A DNA stretch of 32,837 nt from an uncultured beta proteobacterium (GCA_903914175.1 CAIWNX010000130.1:1-32837); one strand, 5' to 3'. Counted from the stretch's first letter, positions 19,516-29,309 are shown. Notes: generated by a model not told the origin, from the sequence alone. Program-made: numbers and translations.

Positions 19516-21000
19516 ATGGACTTCTTGATGGGCAAAGGCAAAACGATGATGCAAAGCTTGAAGTGGCGTGTGTCAACGCCAGTGGTGGTCGGGATGGTGT
19601 TGCTAGGCTGTGGTGGTGCCGGTCAGACGCAGCCGACGGTTATCGGCCCGGCGGTTCAGACCTGGGTTACCTTGACCGATCAGTCCAAGCTTCTGTCGTT
19701 GGAAGCGGGCAAGAACTTTACAAACAAGCAATCGACCTTGCCACTCAATATTGCGGTTGATCCGCTCCAGCGCTACCAGGAAATCGTCGGTTTTGGTGCC
19801 AATATCAGCGACGCCTCGGCCTGGCTGATTCAGAACCGCATGAACGCGCAGCAGCGCAGTGCCTTGATGGCCGACCTGTTCGGCAAGGCGCCCGGTATCG
19901 GCCTGAGTTTTACGCGACTGACGATTGGCGCCTCCGACTTCTCGCTGCGGCACTATTCGCTTGATGATGTCGCGCCCGGGCAGACCGATTACCTGCTGGC
20001 CAACTTCTCCATCGACCCGATGCGCGCCGATGTGCTGCCAGTACTCAAGAGCGCGCTGGCAGTCAACCCGCAGTTGCGCGTCATGGCAAGCCCGTGGAGT
20101 GCGCCGGCCTGGATGAAGAGCACAAACAGCCTGATACAGGGCACGCTGCTGCCGCAGGCTTACGGCGCGTTTGCCGCCTATCTTGGAAAGTTTGCTGACG
20201 CCATGGAGGCCGAAGGCGTTCCCCTGTTTGCGCTGACATTGCAGAACGAACCCCATTTCGAGCCGCCAGACTACCCCGGCATGCGACTGGACCCGGCCAT
20301 GCGGGCACGCCTGATTGCCCAGAACCTGGGGCCGTTGCTCGCCGCGCGCAAAACGCCGGTTCGGATTCTGGACTGGGACCACAACTGGGATGAGCCGCAG
20401 GCCCCGTTGCAGGTTCTGGCTGATCCCACGGCAAACCCTTATGTGGCCGGCGTTGCCTGGCACTGTTATGCCGGTGATGTGGCGGCACAGACGCAGGTGC
20501 ACAACGCCTATCCGGACAAGGAAACCTATTTCACCGAGTGTTCGGGTGGCGACTGGAAACCCTACTGGGCAGAAACATTGCCCTGGTACATGCGCAATCT
20601 GATTATCGGTACGACCCGGGGTTGGGCCAAGGGTGTCTTGCTGTGGAATATCGCACTCGACGAAAATCATGGCCCGCACACAGGGGGCTGCACCGACTGC
20701 CGTGGTGTGGTGACGATCAACTCCGCGACCGGCACGGTGACGCGAAATTTTGATTACTACGCGCTGGCACATGTCAGCCGCTTTGTGCGCCCGGGCGCGC
20801 GTCGCATCGATTCAACAAGCGGTCTGGACGGAATCGAGAGCGTGGCGTTCCAGAATTCGGATGACCACTCGATGGCACTGGTCGTGGTGAATTCGGCAAC
20901 TGCCGAGCGGCGCTTCACCGTCACGTCGGCGGGCCAGAGTTTCGAGCACAGCATGCCGGCTGCGAGCGTTGCCACCTTTGTCTGGGCTGGTGCGCCCTGA
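19516..21000 (+). CDS. Glycoside hydrolase family 30 lipoprotein (beta-1,6-glucanase/glucosylceramidase type)
   Basis: Lipobox VLLGC; YQEIVGFGANISDASAW; MASPWSAPAWMKST; LTLQNEPHFEPPDYPGM (acid/base Glu); YFTECSGGDW (nucleophile Glu). Start could be 19546 or 19549 (MMQSLKW). Confidence 0.9.
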   Translation: MDFLMGKGKTMMQSLKWRVSTPVVVGMVLLGCGGAGQTQPTVIGPAVQTWVTLTDQSKLLSLEAGKNFTNKQSTLPLNIAVDPLQRYQEIVGFGANISDASAWLIQNRMNAQQRSALMADLFGKAPGIGLSFTRLTIGASDFSLRHYSLDDVAPGQTDYLLANFSIDPMRADVLPVLKSALAVNPQLRVMASPWSAPAWMKSTNSLIQGTLLPQAYGAFAAYLGKFADAMEAEGVPLFALTLQNEPHFEPPDYPGMRLDPAMRARLIAQNLGPLLAARKTPVRILDWDHNWDEPQAPLQVLADPTANPYVAGVAWHCYAGDVAAQTQVHNAYPDKETYFTECSGGDWKPYWAETLPWYMRNLIIGTTRGWAKGVLLWNIALDENHGPHTGGCTDCRGVVTINSATGTVTRNFDYYALAHVSRFVRPGARRIDSTSGLDGIESVAFQNSDDHSMALVVVNSATAERRFTVTSAGQSFEHSMPAASVATFVWAGAP

Positions 21001-21027
21001 GCGCACCGGGCTTTGAGCCGAGCTGGC

Positions 21028-23679
21028 ATGGAACGCCGTCACTTTCTGCAAACCGGTGCCCGCACGCTGGGCACTGCGGCTGCGTTGTCAATGCTGCCGC
21101 CGGCGATTCGCAAGGCACTGGCGATTGATGCCGACAGCCGGACCGGCAGCCTGCAGGACGTGGCGCACATCGTCGTGTTGACGCAGGAGAACCGCTCGTT
21201 TGACCACTATTTCGGCAGTTGCAGTGGCGTGCGTGGCTTCTCGGACCGGTTTGCGATTCCGATCGAGGGTGGCCGCGCAGCGCAGCCATTTCATCTGGAC
21301 ACGCAGGCCAACTTTGCCCTGATGCGCTGCGAGGGAACGGCCCATACCTGGCCCGATGCCCAACAGGCCTGGGCTAACGGCAAACTGAACCAGTGGACCC
21401 AGGCTAAAGGCGCCCATTCCATGGGCTACTTCACCCAGACCGACCTACCGTTTCATTACGCGCTGGCCGATGCATTCACGCTGTGCGACGCCTATCACTG
21501 TTCCTTCCAGGGTGGCACGACACCGAACCGCCTGTTTCTGTGGACCGGCAGCAACGATCCGCATGCGCAGGGTGGCGGGCCGGCCACCTTCAATGACGTT
21601 GCCACATTTGCAGCGCAGAGCGGGCGTGACAGCTACCGCTGGACCACGTACCCGCAGCGGCTGCAGGCTGGCGGCATCAGCTGGCAGGTCTATCAGGACA
21701 TCAAGGACAACTACGACGACAACCCGCTGGCGTTCTTCAAGGTGTTTCGCGACGCTTATGCAGGTGTGCCCGGTTCTTCTGAACAACTCAAGGCGCGCGC
21801 TTGCAGCACCCGAAATCTTGAGCAGCTCAAGGCCGACGTGCTGGCCAATGCGCTGCCGCAGATCAGTTGGATTGTTGCCAGCGAACTGGACTCGGAGCAT
21901 CCCGGTCAGTCGAGTCCGGCGCAGGGCGCTGACTACACGGCGCGCGTGCTGGAAGCGCTCACCGCCAACCCCGAGGTCTGGAGTCGCACGGTCCTGATAC
22001 TGAACTATGACGAGAACGACGGCTTCTTCGACCATGTGCCGCCGCCTGCTGTTCCATCCTGTATCGCATGGAACAACGATCCGGCGCAGCGCCAGTTTGC
22101 CGGTGCCTCGACCGTTGATACGCGTGGCGAGTACCACGAGAACCTGGTCAGCTACCGCAGCAGTGCCCAGGACAGGGCGTTGCTGCGCCAACCCTATGGA
22201 CTCGGTCCCCGTGTGCCGATGCTGGTGATTTCGCCCTGGAGCCGAGGCGGCTGGATCAACTCGCAGGTCTTTGACCACACCTCGGTGATCCGTTTCATGG
22301 AGCGCCGATTTGGGGTGATGGAACCCAACATTTCAGCCTGGCGGCGCGCGGTTTGCGGCGACCTCACGAGCGCCCTGGACTTTGCACGACCCAATCGCTC
22401 GGCCCTGCCGAAGTTGCCGGTGACAGCGGCACGGGCTGCACGCACACGCGCTTTGCCAGCGCGTACCATGCCGACGATACCGGTGGCGGCAGTCGCGCCG
22501 GCCCAGACCCCGGGCACACGGCCCTCGCGTGCCTTGCCCTATCAACTGCAGGTCAACAGCGTGTGCCAGCCCGGAGCGCAGGCAGTGACGCTGGCCTTTG
22601 TCAACACCGGTGCGGCAGCGGCGGTATTTCATGTTTATGACCAGCGCAATCTGGCGCAGATTCCGCGCCGCTACACCGTGGAGCCGGGCAAGAGCTTGCA
22701 TGGATCCTGGCCGATTGCGCAAACGCAACCGGGTTACGACTTGTGGCTGCTCGGCCCGAACGGGTTTCACCGGCACTTCACGGGGGCACTGACATCGCAG
22801 TCGCCAGCGCCCGCGCCGGAGCTTGAACTGGGCTTTGATCCGGCTACAGCTGAGTTGACGGCACGCTTGCACAACGGCGGCACGGTGGCCTGCACCTTCG
22901 AGCTCCGGGCTAACGCCTATTTTGACGCTGCGCCGGTGCGTTATGCCGTCGCAGCACAAGCGCAAGTCACGTACCGCTGCTCGCTCAAGCCCAGCGGCGG
23001 TTGGTACGATTTCAGCGTGTGTGTGGCCGAGCTGCCGAGCTTCAGCCGCCGTTTTGCTGGGCGCATGGAAACCGGGCAGGCGTCCACCACGGATCCGGCG
23101 TTGGGCTCGGCACTGGCAGCGCAGGTGAGCGAGGCCAGGCGCGTCGTCTTCATGGGCGATTCGATTACCGAATTCTGGACGCCGTCGTTCTGGAACCAGT
23201 CGTATTTGAACCGTGGCATCAGCGGGCAGACCACGCCGCAGATGCTGCTGCGCTTTCGAGCGGACGTGATTGATCTCAAGCCCGACACGGTTGTGATTCT
23301 GGCTGGCACCAACGATGTCGCCGGCAATACCGGCCTGGCCAGCGATGACATGATCGTCGGCAATATCTTTGCCATGGTCGAACTGGCGCAGGCGCACGCC
23401 ATCAAGGTGGTGCTGTGTGCCGTGCTGCCGGCCAATCGTTACTACTGGAATCCGGAAATCAAACCGGCCGACAGAATTGTTGCCATCAACGAACGGCTCA
23501 AGGACTATGCGCGTCGCAAGCGGCTGGTCTATGTTGACTACTACACACCGATGGTGGACGAGAACAAGGGATTGAAAAAAGCCTACTCAGAGGACGGCGT
23601 TCATCCCAATGAAGCGGGTTACAAGCGCATGATCGAGTTGGTGACTGAAGGGCTCGGCGCCGTTGCTGGCAAGCTGTGA
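21028..23679 (+). CDS. Fusion protein: TAT-exported phosphocholine-type phospholipase C (phosphoesterase family) with C-terminal DUF756-like repeats and SGNH/GDSL hydrolase domain
   Basis: MERRHFLQTGARTLGTAAALSML (TAT-like); HIVVLTQENRSFDHYFGS and LNYDENDGFFDHVPPP are PLC motifs. C-terminal VVFMGDSITEFW, GISGQTT, GTNDV and DGVHPNEAGY are SGNH blocks. One continuous ORF. Confidence 0.9.
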   Translation: MERRHFLQTGARTLGTAAALSMLPPAIRKALAIDADSRTGSLQDVAHIVVLTQENRSFDHYFGSCSGVRGFSDRFAIPIEGGRAAQPFHLDTQANFALMRCEGTAHTWPDAQQAWANGKLNQWTQAKGAHSMGYFTQTDLPFHYALADAFTLCDAYHCSFQGGTTPNRLFLWTGSNDPHAQGGGPATFNDVATFAAQSGRDSYRWTTYPQRLQAGGISWQVYQDIKDNYDDNPLAFFKVFRDAYAGVPGSSEQLKARACSTRNLEQLKADVLANALPQISWIVASELDSEHPGQSSPAQGADYTARVLEALTANPEVWSRTVLILNYDENDGFFDHVPPPAVPSCIAWNNDPAQRQFAGASTVDTRGEYHENLVSYRSSAQDRALLRQPYGLGPRVPMLVISPWSRGGWINSQVFDHTSVIRFMERRFGVMEPNISAWRRAVCGDLTSALDFARPNRSALPKLPVTAARAARTRALPARTMPTIPVAAVAPAQTPGTRPSRALPYQLQVNSVCQPGAQAVTLAFVNTGAAAAVFHVYDQRNLAQIPRRYTVEPGKSLHGSWPIAQTQPGYDLWLLGPNGFHRHFTGALTSQSPAPAPELELGFDPATAELTARLHNGGTVACTFELRANAYFDAAPVRYAVAAQAQVTYRCSLKPSGGWYDFSVCVAELPSFSRRFAGRMETGQASTTDPALGSALAAQVSEARRVVFMGDSITEFWTPSFWNQSYLNRGISGQTTPQMLLRFRADVIDLKPDTVVILAGTNDVAGNTGLASDDMIVGNIFAMVELAQAHAIKVVLCAVLPANRYYWNPEIKPADRIVAINERLKDYARRKRLVYVDYYTPMVDENKGLKKAYSEDGVHPNEAGYKRMIELVTEGLGAVAGKL

Positions 23680-23699
23680 CTGCCACGCTACAGATCGCC

Positions 23700-24761
23700 T
23701 CAATGCGCTATCGGCAGCCGCAGTCCTTCAGCGGAAAAAGCCAGCGCATGGGTGGCATCGAATCCGACTGCGACCCTCTGCCCGATCGGCAGTCTGGCGT
23801 CGCTCGCCGACACCTTGGCGGTCAGCAGGGCGTCCAGGCCCTGTACCTGCAGGTGAATCACCGATGCGTCGCCCAGGTGCTCTGCCAGCATGACCTGGGC
23901 CGCAACGGCGGGGCCCGCACCGCCCAGCTGAAGATGCTCCGGGCGAATACCGATTTTTTTCACATCCGGTGCCAGCGGCCCGGCTGCGGCCCAGAGCGCC
24001 AGATGCGCAGCAGAGCCCCCCGTCACGGGGCGCGCAATCAGGTTGATGCGCGGTGCGCCGAGGAAGGTGGCGACAAACTCATTGGCCGGCTGGGCGTACA
24101 GGTCGAGCGGCGCACCGAGCTGCTCGATGCGGCCCTGGTTAAAGACGGCGATGCGGTCGCCCATGGTCATGGCTTCGACCTGGTCGTGCGTCACGTAGAT
24201 CATGGTGGTGCCGAGTTCTTTGTGCAGGCGCGAGAGCTCGATACGCATGGTCACGCGCAGCGCGGCATCCAGATTGGACAGCGGCTCGTCAAACAAAAAC
24301 ACCCGGGGCTTGCGCACAATGGCACGCCCGATCGCCACACGCTGGCGCTCGCCGCCCGACAGGGCCTTGGGCAGACGCGGCAACAGGTGGGAGATTTGCA
24401 GCACTTCAGCCGTGCGCCGCACCACCTGCTCGCGTTCTGACTTGCTGACGCCGGCCATGCGCAGCGAGAAGCCCATGTTTTGCGCCACCGTCATGTGCGG
24501 GTACAAGGCGTAACTCTGGAACACCATGGCCGCACCGCGTTGCGCTGCCGGTATATCGTTGGCGCGCTGGCCGTCTATCAGCAACTCACCTTCCGTGATG
24601 CTCTCCAGCCCCGCGATCATGCGCAGCATGGTGGACTTGCCGCAACCCGAAGGCCCGACGAAGACCAGAAACTCGCCGTCCTGTACGTCCAGATCAAGGC
24701 CGTGGATGACGGCTGTTTCGCCGAAGCGCTTGCGGATGCCGCGCAGTGCCAGATGTCCCAT
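23700..24761 (-). CDS. ABC transporter ATP-binding protein (UgpC/MsmX-like), second system
   Basis: Walker A GPSGCGKST, signature LSGGERQRVAIGRAI, Walker B VFLFDEPLSNLDAALR. Confidence 0.96.
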   Translation of the reverse strand: MGHLALRGIRKRFGETAVIHGLDLDVQDGEFLVFVGPSGCGKSTMLRMIAGLESITEGELLIDGQRANDIPAAQRGAAMVFQSYALYPHMTVAQNMGFSLRMAGVSKSEREQVVRRTAEVLQISHLLPRLPKALSGGERQRVAIGRAIVRKPRVFLFDEPLSNLDAALRVTMRIELSRLHKELGTTMIYVTHDQVEAMTMGDRIAVFNQGRIEQLGAPLDLYAQPANEFVATFLGAPRINLIARPVTGGSAAHLALWAAAGPLAPDVKKIGIRPEHLQLGGAGPAVAAQVMLAEHLGDASVIHLQVQGLDALLTAKVSASDARLPIGQRVAVGFDATHALAFSAEGLRLPIAH

Positions 24762-24762
24762 G

Positions 24763-26097
24763 TCAGTTACCCGGCTTTCTTTTTGACGTCAGAAAATTGC
24801 GATACCACAGCGCGCTGTCTTTGAGGCTGCGCGCTTGCGTGTCGTAGTCCACTCGCACGATGCCAAAGCGCTTGGCGTAACCACTGGACCACTCGAAATT
24901 GTCAAGCAGGCTCCAGACAAAGTAGCCATCCACCCGTACACCCTGGCGCATGGCCTCCAGTGTGGCGGCGATGTGTCTGGCGATGTAGCGCTGCCGCTGG
25001 CTATCGTGCACCTGCTGGTTGATGACTTCGTCCGGGAAGGCAGCGCCGTTTTCCGTGATGAAGATCGGCGGTAGCGTGTAGTCGCGGTGCAGGCGCAGCA
25101 GCAATTCGGTCAGGCCTTGTGGATAGACTTCCCAGCCCATGTCGGTGATCTCGTTGCCACTGGTCTTGAGATCCCAGGGCTCACCCGCGCTGACGACACT
25201 GCGCATGTAGTAGTTGACGCCGAGAAAATCCAGCGGCACCTGGATGCTGGCCATGTCGCCCGGCAAAATGCGGGGCGCGTCAGCCCCCAGTTCTTGCAGC
25301 ACGTCGGCCGGGTATTCGCCCTTGAGCAGGGGCTCCACATACCAGCGCAAACCGCCACCATCAGCGCGGCGTGCGGCGGCCTGGTCGGCTTCAGCGTCGG
25401 TCGCGGCATTGATCGGTGCCAGATTCAACACAATGCCCATGTCAGCCTTGCAACCCTGCGCGCGCATCGCGCTCAGCGCCAGGCCGTGGCTCAGGAACAG
25501 ATGGTGCGCCACCTGAATGGCGGCGGCGCGGCTCTTGATGCCCGGGGCAAAGATACCGGATTCATGGCCCAGCACCGCAATCACCCAGGGTTCGTTGTGC
25601 GTGCAGATCGATGTCACACGATCACCCAGGCGCCGTGCCACCTCGCAGGCGTAATCGACAAAGCACTGCACGGTGTCGCGGTTTTCCCAGCCGCCCCTGG
25701 CTTGCAGGGCAGAGGGCAGGTCCCAGTGGTTCAGCGTCAAAAACGGTTTGAGGCCACGCGCCAGCATGCCGTCCACCAGCCGCTCGTAAAACGCAAAGCC
25801 GGCTTCGTTGAATGCACCCGAACCCAGCGGCTGAACGCGTGGCCAGGAGATCGAGAAACGGTAGGCATCGACGCCAAGATCGGCGACCAGGTCCAGATCA
25901 TCGGCCCAGCGCTGGTAGTGCTCGCAGGCCTGGCGGCCGTCACTCGCATCGGCGATCACGCCGGGAACGCGGCAGAAGTCGTCCCAGATGGAGGGGCCTT
26001 TGCCATCGGCATCGGCTGCGCCTTCAATCTGAAAGGCGCTGGTGGCAACGCCCCAAGTGAAGTGTTCGGGAAAGTCGTTGATTGAGAGGGGGCTCAT
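24763..26097 (-). CDS. Glycoside hydrolase family 1 beta-glucosidase (copy B)
   Basis: FTWGVATSAFQIEGA, AYRFSISWPRV, THNEPWV, IFITENGAAF. Start taken at ATG 26097 (MSPLSINDFPEHF). Confidence 0.94.
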   Translation of the reverse strand: MSPLSINDFPEHFTWGVATSAFQIEGAADADGKGPSIWDDFCRVPGVIADASDGRQACEHYQRWADDLDLVADLGVDAYRFSISWPRVQPLGSGAFNEAGFAFYERLVDGMLARGLKPFLTLNHWDLPSALQARGGWENRDTVQCFVDYACEVARRLGDRVTSICTHNEPWVIAVLGHESGIFAPGIKSRAAAIQVAHHLFLSHGLALSAMRAQGCKADMGIVLNLAPINAATDAEADQAAARRADGGGLRWYVEPLLKGEYPADVLQELGADAPRILPGDMASIQVPLDFLGVNYYMRSVVSAGEPWDLKTSGNEITDMGWEVYPQGLTELLLRLHRDYTLPPIFITENGAAFPDEVINQQVHDSQRQRYIARHIAATLEAMRQGVRVDGYFVWSLLDNFEWSSGYAKRFGIVRVDYDTQARSLKDSALWYRNFLTSKRKPGN

Positions 26098-26119
26098 GGC
26101 GATAGAGATTAAAAAGTAA

Positions 26120-26950
26120 TCAGCCGCGCACCGCACCGGCGGTCAGACCGTCAATCAGGCGGCGCGAGGAAATGGCAAACAGCACCAGCAGCGGCAGCGT
26201 TGCAATGGCAGCTCCGGCCATCAGTGCGCCCCATTCGGTGTTGGCCGGACTTTGCAGGCTGCGCAGTGCCAGCGGCAGGGTGTACATCTCGGGCGAGCGC
26301 ATCACGATCAGCGGACCAATGAAGTTGTTCCAGGACGCAATAAAGGTGATCAGTCCGAGTGTGCCCATGGCCGGTTGCAGCAGCGGCAGCACGATGCGCC
26401 AGTAGATGCCCAACTCGCCGCATCCGTCCATGCGTGCTGCCTCGACCAGGTCGTAGGGAATGGCAGACGAAATGAACTGGCGCATCATGAAGATGCCAAA
26501 GGCGCTGGCCGCCCCGGGGATGTACAGCGCGCGCGGCTGGTCGATCCAGCCCAGCGCGTCCATGATCATGAAGGTCGGGATCATGCCCAGGAACGAGGGC
26601 AGCAGCAGCGTGCCCACCACCAGCGCAAACAGCGGCTTCTTGAAGTGGAACTCGAACATGGCAAAGGCATAACCGCCCATGCTGCAAAACAGCAGGGTCA
26701 GCGCGGTGGAGGCCAGTGCAACGTAGAGACTCCAGCCCAGGCTGCGCCAGAACGCAATGCGCTCGGTCAGGATGGCGAAGTTCAGAAGAAAGTCATCGCC
26801 GAACCACAGGGGCGGCGGCAGGCTGAAGATGTCGCTGCGCGCGTGGCTGGCAAACACAAACATGAAGTAAAAGGGCGCGATCATCAGGAGCAGGCCAAAC
26901 CCGACCAGTACATGCGCGGCCCAGCGTGACATCGGTTCAGGCCGGGTCAT
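26120..26950 (-). CDS. ABC transporter sugar permease (MalG-like), second system
   Basis: Multi-TM; YDLVEAARMDGCGELGIYWRIVLPLLQP EAA loop. Start at 26950 overlaps the upstream permease stop. Confidence 0.92.
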   Translation of the reverse strand: MTRPEPMSRWAAHVLVGFGLLLMIAPFYFMFVFASHARSDIFSLPPPLWFGDDFLLNFAILTERIAFWRSLGWSLYVALASTALTLLFCSMGGYAFAMFEFHFKKPLFALVVGTLLLPSFLGMIPTFMIMDALGWIDQPRALYIPGAASAFGIFMMRQFISSAIPYDLVEAARMDGCGELGIYWRIVLPLLQPAMGTLGLITFIASWNNFIGPLIVMRSPEMYTLPLALRSLQSPANTEWGALMAGAAIATLPLLVLFAISSRRLIDGLTAGAVRG

Positions 26951-27891
26951 GTGCCATCCCCTTGTGGTTGCGCTTGCCGAAACGCGCGCTTGGTCAGCCA
27001 GGTCAGCAGCGCGACAAAAATGAACAACAGCCATGACAGGGCGCTGGCGGTGCCGAAATCATTGAATTCAAAAGCAGTGCGGTACATGTACATGGCGGTG
27101 GTCATGCCGGCCTGGTCGGTGCCGCCGCGCCCGCCGGTCAGGATGAAGGGCTCTTCGAACAGTTGCATGCCACCGATCACCGAGAGCATCACGCCGAAGT
27201 AGATCATCGGTCGCAGCGAAGGCAGCGTGATGCACCAGAACTGCTGCCAGCGTCCGGCGCCGTCCATGGTTGCTGCCTCATAAATATCGGCTGGAATGGT
27301 TTGCAACGCAGCCAGGTACAGCACGGTGTTGAAGCCCAGGTAGCGCCAGAACACCACCAGTGAGATGGCGGGCTTGACGTTTTCCGCATGGTTCAGCCAG
27401 TCGATCGGTTGTGCCGGCAGCAGCCAGCCCAGGCCCGGTAGCGGGCCGAGCGCACGCAGGCCCTGGTTGATGACGCCGTAGTCGGTTGAAAACAGGGTGG
27501 TAAACATCATGGCAATGGCCACGGTCGAGGTAATGTAGGGCAGGAAATAAATGCCAATGATGGCGTTGCGCGAGCGCCGGTACGCGCCATGGATGAAGAC
27601 CGCCAGCGGGATTGCCACCAGATGCTGCGGCACGCCGGTGGCGATCGCCAGCCAGGCGGTGTTCTTCAGTGACTTCCAGAACCATTCGTCCTGCAAGGCG
27701 AAGCTGAAGTTTTCCAGACCGACAAACTTCATGGTGGACAGACCCGCTGCCGGCTCCCAGGACTGGAACGCCAGGTAGAGCGAGAAGACCAGCGGGAAGA
27801 CACCGAAGACCAGGAATAGCAGCAGAAACGGACTCAGGAAAACGTAGGGCGCCCATTTCGGCGACAGACACGGGAGCTGGGGACGCTTCAT
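26947..27891 (-). CDS. ABC transporter sugar permease (MalF-like), second system
   Basis: Multi-TM; ADIYEAATMDGAGRWQQFWCITLPSLRP EAA loop. Confidence 0.92.
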   Translation of the reverse strand: MKRPQLPCLSPKWAPYVFLSPFLLLFLVFGVFPLVFSLYLAFQSWEPAAGLSTMKFVGLENFSFALQDEWFWKSLKNTAWLAIATGVPQHLVAIPLAVFIHGAYRRSRNAIIGIYFLPYITSTVAIAMMFTTLFSTDYGVINQGLRALGPLPGLGWLLPAQPIDWLNHAENVKPAISLVVFWRYLGFNTVLYLAALQTIPADIYEAATMDGAGRWQQFWCITLPSLRPMIYFGVMLSVIGGMQLFEEPFILTGGRGGTDQAGMTTAMYMYRTAFEFNDFGTASALSWLLFIFVALLTWLTKRAFRQAQPQGDGT

Positions 27892-27930
27892 GCTGTGCCG
27901 GGGAGGGTGAAGGAGCGAACCGCTTGGGAC

Positions 27931-29196
27931 TCAGCGGCGGACCCGTCGCTCTAGCAAGCTCTTGGCATCGGCCAGTGCGACGGCAATGTCTTTGCCCTGG
28001 TCGAGTACCTTGTCGAGTTCGGTGTTGATGATCTCGTCGGCGATCGGGTCGAGTTTGTGCACGTCGATGGCGTTGATCTTCAGGGCCGCATCGCGCCACA
28101 GCAGTCGTGCTTTCTGTCCGCCCAGAAACACGATGGGCTGCTCATAAAAAGAATCGGTATGCGCCTCGAGCAGGGCCGGGAAGGCGTCGTGACCCTTGAA
28201 GGCGTTCAGCTGGACTTCGCGGTTGAGCGTCATGAGTTGAATGAACTCCCAGGCCAGCGCCTTGTTCTTTGCCGCCTTGGGGATGGAATAGAACGTACCG
28301 CCCCAAGCCGCCCATGCCTGCTCTGGCAACTGCGCGGCGCGCCACTGGCCAGCCGTGTTTGGCGCGATCCAGTTGGCGAGGTGACCGGCCTGCCAGGCGC
28401 CCGACATCTGGGTCGCGATGCTGCCGCCCTTCAAGCCCTGCGTCCATTCGGTCGACCAGGCGCCAATCTTGCCGTCGAGTTTTTGCTGGCGTACCTTTCG
28501 TGCCAACTCAAAGGCGCGAACAAAACGGGGTGAATCGACCAGCACCTTGCCGGCAGCATCAAAGTACAGGCCGTCACCCGGTTTGATGTTGGCGCGGATC
28601 AGGATGTTCTTGATGTCGCGGGCGTGTGCCATCAGGTAGGCGCCGGTGACGGCCTTGATCTTGACGCCCGACAGCACAAAGGATTCCCAGGACTGGGTCA
28701 ACTCGGCTTCGGTGACGCCAGCTTTTTTCAGAAGGTCGCTGCGGTACAGCAGAGTGCCCGGGCCAATGTCGGTTGGCGCCGCGACCACGGCGCCGCTGCT
28801 GATCGTTGCCTGTTTGAAGGCGAAAGGTACAAACCGCGCCTGGGTCTCCTTGATGCGGTATGGCGCCAGCGCCAGGTCTTCGAGGCCACCGCCGCCGGCA
28901 AAGCGGCCTACGTAGCTGAACTCCAGCGCCATTACGTCGGGCAGGTTCGAGGATGTGGACAGAGCGGTGCTCATCGCCGTGTGGTGATCATCGAAGGCGC
29001 GGCTGACCAGCTTGATTTCAACATCAGGGTGCTTCTTCTTCCACTGCGGAATGGCGGCCTTGATGATCTCGTCCACTGCCGGGTAGGCAGCGATCGACAG
29101 GGTTTGTGGCTGGGCCTGCGCCAGGCTGCAGACATGCAGGATTGCCATAAGGGCTAAAAATTTGGCCGCTATTGCGCTGACCCTGAAACTGGGCAT
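27931..29196 (-). CDS. ABC transporter sugar substrate-binding protein, second system
   Basis: Signal peptide MPSFRVSAIAAKFLALMAILHVCSLAQA; family 1 extracellular solute-binding protein features (KAAIPQWKKKHPDVEIKLVSRAF...). Confidence 0.92.
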   Translation of the reverse strand: MPSFRVSAIAAKFLALMAILHVCSLAQAQPQTLSIAAYPAVDEIIKAAIPQWKKKHPDVEIKLVSRAFDDHHTAMSTALSTSSNLPDVMALEFSYVGRFAGGGGLEDLALAPYRIKETQARFVPFAFKQATISSGAVVAAPTDIGPGTLLYRSDLLKKAGVTEAELTQSWESFVLSGVKIKAVTGAYLMAHARDIKNILIRANIKPGDGLYFDAAGKVLVDSPRFVRAFELARKVRQQKLDGKIGAWSTEWTQGLKGGSIATQMSGAWQAGHLANWIAPNTAGQWRAAQLPEQAWAAWGGTFYSIPKAAKNKALAWEFIQLMTLNREVQLNAFKGHDAFPALLEAHTDSFYEQPIVFLGGQKARLLWRDAALKINAIDVHKLDPIADEIINTELDKVLDQGKDIAVALADAKSLLERRVRR

Positions 29197-29237
29197 GTGG
29201 GGTTCCTGTTTTAAAACTACCAGTGGCGACGTGGCAT

Positions 29238-29251
29238 TGGAAAGGATTCCA
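29238..29251. promoter_or_regulatory. LacI-family operator upstream of second ABC-GH1 operon
   Basis: TGGAAAGGATTCCA matches TGGAAA-N2-TTTCCA at 12/14 positions relative to the 5746 site. Lies ~41 bp upstream of the SBP start on the minus strand. Confidence 0.7.
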
Positions 29252-29256
29252 TTTTA
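29251..29256 (-). promoter_or_regulatory. Candidate -10 element (TAAAAT) of second ABC-GH1 operon
   Basis: Minus-strand TAAAAT directly abuts the operator at 29238-29251, the same geometry as TAGAAT at 13967. No convincing -35 was identified. Confidence 0.4.
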
Positions 29257-29309
29257 GTGCAATGCGGCAGCTTGCCTATTAGGATAAACCAGCCCATGCG
29301 GTGATGGCT

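Noticed and set aside
19603-20772. 389-aa minus-strand ORF opposite GH30
   Set aside because: Antisense shadow ORF with low-complexity composition and no motifs; GH30 on the plus strand is convincing.
22333-23397. 354-aa minus-strand ORF opposite the PLC-SGNH fusion
   Set aside because: Antisense shadow ORF; Arg/Gln/His-rich and without recognisable features.
25087-26085. 332-aa plus-strand ORF opposite GH1 copy B
   Set aside because: Antisense shadow ORF; GH1 catalytic motifs on the minus strand are unequivocal.
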